NCBI GenBank assembly: GCA_937982495.1
Contig: CALJLX010000194.1
Location: 1 to 12,646 of the forward strand
Origin: an uncultured Desulfuromonas sp.
Lineage (GTDB): Bacteria; Desulfobacterota; Desulfuromonadia; Desulfuromonadales; Trichloromonadaceae
Length of the DNA: 12,646 nt
Reading direction: 5' to 3'
This document shows positions 1 to 5,058 of this stretch, in pieces. Under the pieces are notes generated by a model that saw only the letters and a list, made by a program, of their open reading frames with translations, did no database searches and was not told the origin of the DNA. The translations under genes were made by a program, and so were the position numbers. The stretch's first letter is position 1. The number at the start of each line of letters is the position of its first letter.

Positions 1-322
1 CTTCATCGGCATCGCCGAGGATCTCGACCCGCGCCGCCTTCACCTCCCAGCGCTGGCCGGACGCCGGTGACGGCACCAGCGTGCCGACGACAGCGACGCA
101 GGCGCCGGTGCCAAGGCGGGCGACCTCTTCGAAACCGGCCATGGTTGGCTCCAGCACGATCTGGATGGAGGCGAAGCAAGAGCCGTCGTTGAGAGCGAGA
201 AAAGCCACCTCCTTGCTCCGGCGCACCGTGCGTACCCAGCCCTTGACGCAGATTTCGGCAATCTCCCGCTCGGCGGCCAGGGCGTCCTTGATGCGAGTAC
301 GAGGCAGGGATGTCGTCGTCAT
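1..322 (-). CDS. asnS: Asparaginyl-tRNA synthetase, N-terminal part (runs off the left edge)
   Basis: This class IIb aminoacyl-tRNA synthetase charges tRNA-Asn with asparagine in the cytoplasm. Only the first 107 residues are in the window. They cover the N-terminal OB-fold anticodon-binding domain and match the AsnRS pattern: VKGWVRTVRRSK at about 26-37, LNDGSCFASIQIVLE at about 44-58, then GTGACVAVVGTLVPSPASGQ and a VEILGDADE segment leading towards the linker. The start is the ATG at 320-322. It is preceded at seven bases by AAAGGAG (330-336 on the complementary strand), a strong ribosome binding site. The catalytic class II core lies outside the window, so completeness cannot be judged. 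AspRS shares the fold, but NDGSCF and the SPxSGQ segment favour AsnRS. The gene is downstream of prfC in the same direction, separated by a palindromic repeat element. Confidence 0.88.
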   Translation of the reverse strand, partial: MTTTSLPRTRIKDALAAEREIAEICVKGWVRTVRRSKEVAFLALNDGSCFASIQIVLEPTMAGFEEVARLGTGACVAVVGTLVPSPASGQRWEVKAARVEILGDADE

Positions 323-354
323 AAGCCGGCTCCTTTCGATAAAACAAGACATTC

Positions 355-495
355 AAAAGCGGTCTCGCGCCCGTTCGCTCCGCTCACTTGAGCACGCAGA
401 GGACGCAGAGAAAATCTTTGAAAACCTTTTTTGGGGTTTCTCTGTGTTCTCCGCGAGCTCTAGCGACTGCAAGGAGCGGGCGCGAGGCCGCTTTT
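355..495 (-). repeat. Imperfect palindromic repeat element, copy A
   Basis: This 141-bp non-coding element fills most of the prfC-asnS gap. Its ends form a terminal inverted repeat matching at 18 of 19 bases: AAAAGCGGTCTCGCGCCCG at 355-373 and the reverse complement of AAAAGCGGCCTCGCGCCCG at 477-495. Inside the ends, both arms carry a GAGC(A/T)CGC(A/G)GAG segment followed by (G)ACxCAGAGAAA, with a 9-base periodicity (CGCAGAGGA then CGCAGAG). The two arms differ: one reads TTCGCTCCGCTCACT and the other CTCCTTGCAGTCGCT. A second copy lies at 11932-12064 in the opposite orientation. There is no ORF or transposase, so this resembles a MITE- or REP-like non-autonomous element. Strand is given only as orientation opposite to copy B. 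Confidence 0.8.
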
Positions 496-502
496 CTCTT
501 TC

Positions 503-2089
503 TCAATTATGCTCCCGCGTCTTGTGGAACTTGACTTCCGGCCACTGTTCGGCGACGTGGCCCAGGCGCCATTCGCTGGAGGCGAGATAGGCGAGATTGC
601 CCTCGGCGTCGAGGGCCAGGCTGCCCTGGTTCTTCTTCTCGAAGTCGGCCAACTTCTTCTTGTCGGCGCATTCGATCCAGCGGGCGGTGGCGTATTCGAT
701 CCCTTCGTAGACGGCATCGACGCCGTATTCGTTCTTGAGCCGCGAAACGATGACGTCGAACTGGAGAACACCGACGGCGCCGAGGATGTAGTCGGAGGAG
801 ATCAGCGGACGGAAAAGCTGCACCGCCCCTTCCTCGGCGAGCTGCGCCAGCCCTTTTTCCAGTTGCTTGACCTTGAGCGGATTCTTCAGCCGGACCCGGC
901 GGAAATGTTCCGGAGCGAAGCTGGGGATACCGGTGAACTTGAGGGGTTCCTTGTCGGTGAAGGTGTCGCCGATCTTGATGGTGCCGTGGTTGTGCACGCC
1001 GATGATGTCGCCGGGGTAGGCCTCCTCGACGTTGCTGCGGTCCTGGGCCATGAAGATGGTGGCGTTGGAGACGTTGATGTCCTTGCCGATGCGATGGTGG
1101 CGCATCTTCATCCCCCGGGTGAACTTGCCGGAGCAGATGCGCATGAAGGCGATGCGGTCGCGGTGCATGGGGTCCATGTTCGCCTGGATTTTGAAGACGA
1201 AACCGGAAAAGGCCTCTTCGTAGGGGGAGACCTCGCGGGTCGTGGTCTGCCGGGCGCTGGGACCGGGGGCCAGTTCGACGAAGGCGTCGAGCAGCTCGCG
1301 CACGCCAAAGTTGTTGATGGCGCTGCCGAAAAAGACCGGGGTCTGGTTGCCCTTCAGGTATTCTTCCAGTTCGAAGGGATTGGCCGCCCCTTCGAGCAAC
1401 TCGATGTCGTGACGCAGCTCGTCGGCTTGGCTGCCGAGCAGCTGATCCAACTGGGGATCGTTCAGGTCGGTGATGCGCAAAAGGTCGCTGCTACGGGTTT
1501 CCTGCCCGGGGGTGAAGAGGAGCAACTCCTTGCGGTAGAGGTTGTAGGTTCCCTTGAAGCGCTTGCCCATGCCGATGGGCCAGGAGAGGGGCGCGCACTC
1601 CACTTGCAGGGTTTCCTCGATATCGGCGAGCAGGTCGAGGGGCTCGCGCCCTTCGCGGTCGAGCTTGTTGATGAAGGTGATGATGGGGGTGTTGCGCATG
1701 CGGCAGACTTCCATCAGCTTGCGGGTCTGGGTTTCGACCCCCTTGGCGCTGTCGATGACCATCAGCGCCGAATCGACGGCGGTGAGCACCCGGTAGGTAT
1801 CCTCGGAGAAATCCTGATGACCGGGGGTGTCGAGCAGGTTGACCTCGTAATCGCGATAGTTAAACTTCATCACCGAACTGGTGACAGAGATGCCGCGCTC
1901 CTGCTCCATCGCCATCCAGTCGCTGGTAGCATGACGGGCGGCCTTGCGCGCCTTGACCGCGCCGGCCATCTGGATGGCGCCGCCGAAAAGGAGCAGCTTT
2001 TCCGTGAGGGTGGTTTTCCCCGCGTCGGGGTGACTGATGATGCCGAAGGTGCGACGGCAATCGACTTCCTGCTGATTGTATTTGGGCAA
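503..2089 (-). CDS. prfC: Peptide chain release factor 3 (RF3)
   Basis: RF3 is a translational GTPase that recycles RF1/RF2 from the ribosome after peptide release. From the chosen start it has 528 residues, close to the 529 of E. coli RF3. G1 is SHPDAGKTT at about 19-27, a G2/switch I region is within MEQERGISVTSSVMKF at about 61-76, G3 is DTPGH at 87-91 and G4 is NKLD at 141-144. RF3-type signatures such as LLLFGGAIQ and ARHATSDWMAMEQERG separate it from EF-G. The start chosen is TTG at 2087-2089, with GGAG six bases upstream (2096-2099). The reading frame also opens at a TTG at 2129-2131. That codon has no ribosome binding site and sits in the U-run of a hairpin, so it is less likely. asnS follows downstream, and its own promoter, if any, is unclear. 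Confidence 0.93.
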   Translation of the reverse strand: MPKYNQQEVDCRRTFGIISHPDAGKTTLTEKLLLFGGAIQMAGAVKARKAARHATSDWMAMEQERGISVTSSVMKFNYRDYEVNLLDTPGHQDFSEDTYRVLTAVDSALMVIDSAKGVETQTRKLMEVCRMRNTPIITFINKLDREGREPLDLLADIEETLQVECAPLSWPIGMGKRFKGTYNLYRKELLLFTPGQETRSSDLLRITDLNDPQLDQLLGSQADELRHDIELLEGAANPFELEEYLKGNQTPVFFGSAINNFGVRELLDAFVELAPGPSARQTTTREVSPYEEAFSGFVFKIQANMDPMHRDRIAFMRICSGKFTRGMKMRHHRIGKDINVSNATIFMAQDRSNVEEAYPGDIIGVHNHGTIKIGDTFTDKEPLKFTGIPSFAPEHFRRVRLKNPLKVKQLEKGLAQLAEEGAVQLFRPLISSDYILGAVGVLQFDVIVSRLKNEYGVDAVYEGIEYATARWIECADKKKLADFEKKNQGSLALDAEGNLAYLASSEWRLGHVAEQWPEVKFHKTREHN

Positions 2090-2122
2090 AACATACTCCG
2101 TGAACAGTGGGGAATCGGTCGG

Positions 2123-2154
2123 GACAAACAAAAAGCGGGCCGCTAGGCAGCCCG
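2123..2154 (-). terminator. Terminator-like hairpin in the prfC leader
   Basis: On the minus strand, CGGGCTGC, a CTA loop and GCGGCCCG form an eight-pair stem (one G-U) at 2136-2154. It is followed by CTTTTTGTTTG. The plus strand has no matching U-run. The hairpin starts only about five bases after the predicted prfC start point, so it could be a leader attenuator, a 5' mRNA stabiliser, or a terminator for antisense transcription. The form is seen directly; the role is inferred. Confidence 0.5.
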
Positions 2155-2165
2155 TGCAGCGTGGA

Positions 2166-2195
2166 ATAGTACAACAAGCCGGGTCGCTCCGTCAA
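2166..2195 (-). promoter_or_regulatory. Sigma70-type promoter for prfC
   Basis: On the minus strand, TTGACG (2190-2195) and TACTAT (2166-2171) are separated by 18 bases. Transcription would start near 2159, about 70 bases before the TTG start of prfC and just ahead of the hairpin. The -35 box lies 43 bases from that of the divergent promoter at 2239-2267, so the two promoters share one small control region. Confidence 0.6.
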
Positions 2196-2238
2196 TCGGC
2201 GAGATGGCCAAAGCCTCAAGAAAACGCGGAGATTGGCG

Positions 2239-2267
2239 TTGACCGCGGGGGATGCGAAAGGTATCAT
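2239..2267 (+). promoter_or_regulatory. Sigma70-type promoter for the zinc-ribbon membrane protein
   Basis: TTGACC (2239-2244) and TATCAT (2262-2267) are separated by exactly 17 bases. The pair lies 33 bases ahead of the ATG at 2301, which has its own GGAGG ribosome binding site at 2291-2295. It faces away from the prfC promoter. Confidence 0.6.
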
Positions 2268-2300
2268 GAGCCACTCGAAAAACTCACCCAGGAGGTCGGC

Positions 2301-2603
2301 ATGGCGGAATTTACTCCCCAGGAATTCTATGAACGGTTGGCCGGCATCCGCCTGCGCCGGAAGTTCCTCTGGTCGGTCTTTTTCAGCTACATCCCGGTTA
2401 TCTGGATCGCCCTGAAGATCGGCGGCGACGGGCTGGCCATCGGCGTCGGCATCTTCTGGCTGATCCTCGCCTCCATCGGCGGGGTGATGGTCAGCTTCAG
2501 CCTCTGTCCGCGCTGCGGCAACCGCTTTCACATGAAGGGGCTCTCCACCTCCTGGGGCAGCCAGTGCGTCCACTGCAAGCTGAGCCTGAAAGAACGTTCG
2601 TGA
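2301..2603 (+). CDS. Small membrane protein with a C-terminal zinc ribbon, function unknown
   Basis: I do not recognise a named family. The 100-residue product has a short basic N-terminus (RLRRK at about 17-21) and two hydrophobic segments at about 23-40 and 43-66. A C-terminal tail follows with two CxxC pairs (C69/C72 within CPRCGNRF and C89/C92 within CVHCKL), a typical four-cysteine zinc ribbon. The positive-inside rule suggests a hairpin in the inner membrane with the ribbon in the cytoplasm. The start is the ATG at 2301 with GGAGG five bases upstream. The frame is open further upstream, but a good promoter lies inside that extension, so the longer start is unlikely. It is transcribed divergently from prfC. 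An 86-base gap with an inverted repeat separates it from malQ, so co-transcription with malQ is possible but not shown. Confidence 0.75.
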   Translation: MAEFTPQEFYERLAGIRLRRKFLWSVFFSYIPVIWIALKIGGDGLAIGVGIFWLILASIGGVMVSFSLCPRCGNRFHMKGLSTSWGSQCVHCKLSLKERS

Positions 2604-2606
2604 TGA

Positions 2607-2660
2607 GTGAGGGGTGAGGAGAAAACCTTTCCCCCTCACCCTTCACTTTTCACCCCTCAC
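2607..2660. repeat. Inverted repeat between the zinc-ribbon gene and malQ
   Basis: GTGAGGGGTGA at 2607-2617 pairs perfectly with TCACCCCTCAC at 2650-2660. An alternative inner pairing (GGTGAGG at 2613-2619 with CCTCACC at 2634-2640) is mutually exclusive with the long one. The right arm is made of TCAC-rich repeats. It could be a weak terminator for the upstream gene or a leader structure for malQ; neither is shown. Confidence 0.55.
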
Positions 2661-2689
2661 GCGTTCCTCTTCCATCACGAGTCCCGGCC

Positions 2690-4195
2690 ATGCCCATTCC
2701 CCGTTCCAGCGGCGTCCTGCTTCATCCCACCTCCCTGCCCGGCCGCTTCGGTCTCGGCGACCTCGGGGGCGAAGCCTTCGCCTTTGTCGATTTTCTCGCC
2801 GCCGCCGGGCAGAGCTGGTGGCAGATCCTGCCCCTGGGACCGACCGGTTACGGCCATTCCCCCTACAGCGCCTACTCCGCCTTCGCCGGCAATCCCCTGC
2901 TGATCAGCCTGGAACGGCTGGTGGAGTGCGGCGAGCTGGAGCCAGCCGACATCGGCGGCATCGCCATGGCCGAAGGAGTCGCCCATTTCGGCTTCGTCCA
3001 GGGGCTCAAGGAGCGCCTGCTGCGCAAGGCCGCCCGGCACTTCGCCGCCGAGGCCCCGAGGCCCCGACGGGACGCCTTCGACCGCTTCTGTCTCGACCAA
3101 GCCTTCTGGCTCAACGATCACGCCATCTTCCAGGCCCTGCGCCGCCAGTTCAAGGACCAGTCCTGGAACCGCTGGCCGGAAGGGATCCGCCGCCGCGAGG
3201 AGAGCGCCCTGCACCATTGGGGGACGGAGCTGGCCGAGGCGATCCATGTGCACAAATATGCCCAGTTCGTCTTTTTCGAGCAGTGGCACATCCTCAAGGA
3301 CTACGCCAACCGCAAGGGGGTCGGCCTGATCGGCGACATCCCCATCTTCGTCGCCTTCGATTCCGCCGACGTCTGGGCTAATCCCGAACTTTTCCATCTC
3401 GACGAAACGGGGCTACCGACGGTCGTCGCCGGCGTGCCCCCCGACTATTTCAGCAAGACCGGCCAGCGCTGGGGCAATCCCCTCTATCGCTGGGAGCGGA
3501 TGGCCGAGGACGATTTCGCCTGGTGGCTGCGCCGTTTCCGGGCCAATCTCGCCCTCACCGACCTGGTGCGCATCGACCACTTTCGCGGTTTCGAAGCCAG
3601 CTGGACGATTCCCGCCGAGGAGCCGACCGCCGTCAACGGAAGCTGGGAACCGGTGCCGGGGACGGCGCTCTTCAACCGGCTGCGCCGGGAGCTGGGGGAA
3701 GATCTGCCGCTGATCGCCGAGGACCTCGGCATCATCACCCCCGAGGTGGAAGCGCTGCGCGACGGCTTCGGCCTGCCGGGGATGAAGATTCTGCAGTTCG
3801 CCTTCGGCGGCGATGCCGACAACCCTTATCTGCCCCACAACCTGATCCGCGACTGCGTCGTTTACACCGGCACCCACGACAACGACACCAGTCTCGGCTG
3901 GTGGAAGTCCCTCGCCAAGATCGAGCGCGACCGGGTGCGGGAGTACCTCGGCCACGGCGGACGGGAGATGCCCTGGGATCTGATCCGCCTGGCCCAGGCC
4001 GGCGTCGCCCGGCTCTGCATCATCCCCATGCAGGATCTCCTCGGCCTCGGCGCCGACGCCCGCATGAACACGCCGGGGGAGGCCTCCGGCAACTGGGGCT
4101 GGCGTTACCGGCCCGAGGAGCTCAAGCCTGAAATCGCCGAACGTCTTTCCCGGCTCGCCGCCGTCTACGGCCGCGTCCGCCACCCTTCTTCCTGA
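2690..4195 (+). CDS. malQ: 4-alpha-glucanotransferase (amylomaltase), GH77
   Basis: MalQ moves alpha-1,4-glucan segments between maltooligosaccharides in the cytoplasm, serving glycogen and maltodextrin use. The 501-residue product matches the length of the short bacterial amylomaltases. Signatures in order are SSGVLLHPTSLPG at about 6-18, LPLGPTGYGHSPYSAYSAFAG at about 47-67, GDIPIFVAFDSADVW at about 215-229, and GVPPDYFSKTGQRWGNPLY at about 248-266. The catalytic set is complete: D296 in RIDHFRG as nucleophile, E344 in AEDLG as acid/base, and D397 in THDNDT as stabiliser. These line up with D293, E340 and D395 of Thermus aquaticus amylomaltase. The ATG at 2690 has only a weak ribosome binding site (GAG about nine bases upstream), but the N-terminal motif begins right after it. 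A small membrane protein gene starts 19 bases after the stop. Confidence 0.96.
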   Translation: MPIPRSSGVLLHPTSLPGRFGLGDLGGEAFAFVDFLAAAGQSWWQILPLGPTGYGHSPYSAYSAFAGNPLLISLERLVECGELEPADIGGIAMAEGVAHFGFVQGLKERLLRKAARHFAAEAPRPRRDAFDRFCLDQAFWLNDHAIFQALRRQFKDQSWNRWPEGIRRREESALHHWGTELAEAIHVHKYAQFVFFEQWHILKDYANRKGVGLIGDIPIFVAFDSADVWANPELFHLDETGLPTVVAGVPPDYFSKTGQRWGNPLYRWERMAEDDFAWWLRRFRANLALTDLVRIDHFRGFEASWTIPAEEPTAVNGSWEPVPGTALFNRLRRELGEDLPLIAEDLGIITPEVEALRDGFGLPGMKILQFAFGGDADNPYLPHNLIRDCVVYTGTHDNDTSLGWWKSLAKIERDRVREYLGHGGREMPWDLIRLAQAGVARLCIIPMQDLLGLGADARMNTPGEASGNWGWRYRPEELKPEIAERLSRLAAVYGRVRHPSS

Positions 4196-4214
4196 TGGTT
4201 TGAGAGGATCGCGC

Positions 4215-4472
4215 TTGATTTCCGCCCAGGCCATGCATCTGACCAACCTGCTCTGCTTCGCCTTCTTCGCCAACCTGCCCCTGGGCTATCTGCGCGAATC
4301 GAGCCGCAAGTTCTCCCTGCGCTGGTTCGTCTACATCCATATCTCCATCCCCTTCATTCTCGCCATGCGCATCAGCTACGACTTCGGCTGGGAAGCCGTC
4401 CCCTTCACCCTGGCCTGCGCCCTGGCCGGGCAGATGCTCGGGGGGAGCATCAAGCGCAGGCGGCGGCCGTGA
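4215..4472 (+). CDS. Small hydrophobic membrane protein, function unknown
   Basis: This 85-residue protein has no family that I recognise. It has about three hydrophobic stretches: LTNLLCFAFFANLPLGYL near the N-terminus, FVYIHISIPFILAMRI in the middle, and a third through VPFTLACALAGQMLGG. It ends in a basic RRRRP tail, which suggests the C-terminus faces the cytoplasm. The start chosen is TTG at 4215-4217, with AGAGGA at 4203-4208 and a six-base gap. An upstream TTG at 4200 and an internal ATG at 4233 are alternatives. The gene follows malQ closely, and its stop overlaps the GTG of the next gene within GTGA, so these two are very likely translationally coupled. Confidence 0.72.
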   Translation: MISAQAMHLTNLLCFAFFANLPLGYLRESSRKFSLRWFVYIHISIPFILAMRISYDFGWEAVPFTLACALAGQMLGGSIKRRRRP

Positions 4473-4972
4473 GCCGCGAAAGCCGCCCGCGGATGCGCCG
4501 GGCTGCCCGCATCGGCGCCCTGGTCGAGGACGTTCTTCATGCCCGCGGCTTCGAGGACAAGATCCGCGAATACCGCACCTGGCTGATCTGGGACGAAACC
4601 GTCGGCCCGCAGATCGCCGCCCGCGCCCGACCGGTGCGCATTCGCGACGGGGTGCTGGAGATCCGGGTCGACCAACCGGTGTGGATGCAGCAGTTGCAGC
4701 TGATGAAACCGCTGCTCCTCGGCCGCCTCAACGACCGTCTGGGGGGCGCCGTGCTCCGCGACCTTTTCCTGCGCCAGGGGAAGAACGCGCCGGTCGTCCC
4801 CCCGCCCGCCCCGCCGGCCCCGCCCGCCTGGCTCCGAATCGAACTCGACGATAGGGACCGGCGGGAAATCGAAGCCGCCCTCGGCTCCCTCGACGATCCC
4901 GAACTGAAAGAACAACTGCGGCGCATCCTTATCCGCCAGAAACAGCTCGCTAAAAGCAAGGGCGGTTCCTGA
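4469..4972 (+). CDS. DUF721 (DciA-like) protein
   Basis: DUF721 is the fold of DciA, a loader of the replicative helicase DnaB in bacteria lacking DnaC. This 167-residue protein has the DUF721 pattern in its first two thirds: IGALVEDVL at about 15-23, an EYRTWLIWDETVGPQIAARA segment at about 34-53, then VRIRDGVLEIRVDQPVWMQQ and LQLMKPLLLGRLNDRLGG. A proline-rich linker (PPPAPPAPPAW at about 111-121) leads to a charged helical C-terminus, which is not part of the minimal domain. The start is the GTG at 4469, overlapping the previous stop in GTGA. Whether this is the true helicase operator or only a DUF721 paralogue cannot be told from sequence alone, so no symbol is given. Its stop codon sits in the loop of a strong hairpin. 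Confidence 0.8.
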   Translation: MSRESRPRMRRAARIGALVEDVLHARGFEDKIREYRTWLIWDETVGPQIAARARPVRIRDGVLEIRVDQPVWMQQLQLMKPLLLGRLNDRLGGAVLRDLFLRQGKNAPVVPPPAPPAPPAWLRIELDDRDRREIEAALGSLDDPELKEQLRRILIRQKQLAKSKGGS

Positions 4973-4986
4973 ATCGAACCGCCCTT
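4958..4986. terminator. Hairpin over the stop codon of the DUF721 gene, possible bidirectional terminator
   Basis: AAGGGCGGTTC (4958-4968) pairs perfectly with GAACCGCCCTT (4976-4986), an 11-bp stem with a 7-base loop that contains the TGA stop at 4970-4972. No U-run follows on the plus strand. On the minus strand the stem is followed by GCTTTTA. It lies between convergent genes, where a shared terminator is expected, but the U-tracts are poor. Confidence 0.5.
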
Positions 4987-5011
4987 GATGCCACAGGAAA
5001 ATCCCCCCCGG

Positions 5012-5032
5012 CCCCCCTTTGTCAAAGGGGGG
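5012..5032. repeat. Short perfect palindrome between convergent genes
   Basis: CCCCCCTTT (5012-5020), a GTC loop and AAAGGGGGG (5024-5032) form a nine-pair stem. From memory, C-run/TTTGTC/G-run palindromes like this recur between genes in many proteobacteria. It lies between the DUF721 hairpin and the stop of the spermidine-synthase-like gene and may help end transcription from either side. Confidence 0.6.
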
Positions 5033-5058
5033 GAGCAGACCTCGGCGTCACCCCTTCC

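Noticed and set aside
3..356. Minus-strand ORF of 117 codons at the left edge
   Set aside because: It is arginine-rich and overlaps the AsnRS N-terminus in another frame. The AsnRS frame has the motifs and the ribosome binding site.
2090..2131. Upstream TTG start for prfC at 2131
   Set aside because: It has no ribosome binding site and lies in the U-run of the leader hairpin. The extra 14 residues are not RF3-like, and the TTG at 2089 gives the family length.
509..2146. Long plus-strand ORF opposite prfC
   Set aside because: The minus strand encodes an unmistakable RF3 with all GTPase motifs. The antisense product is low-complexity and reflects GC-rich codon bias.
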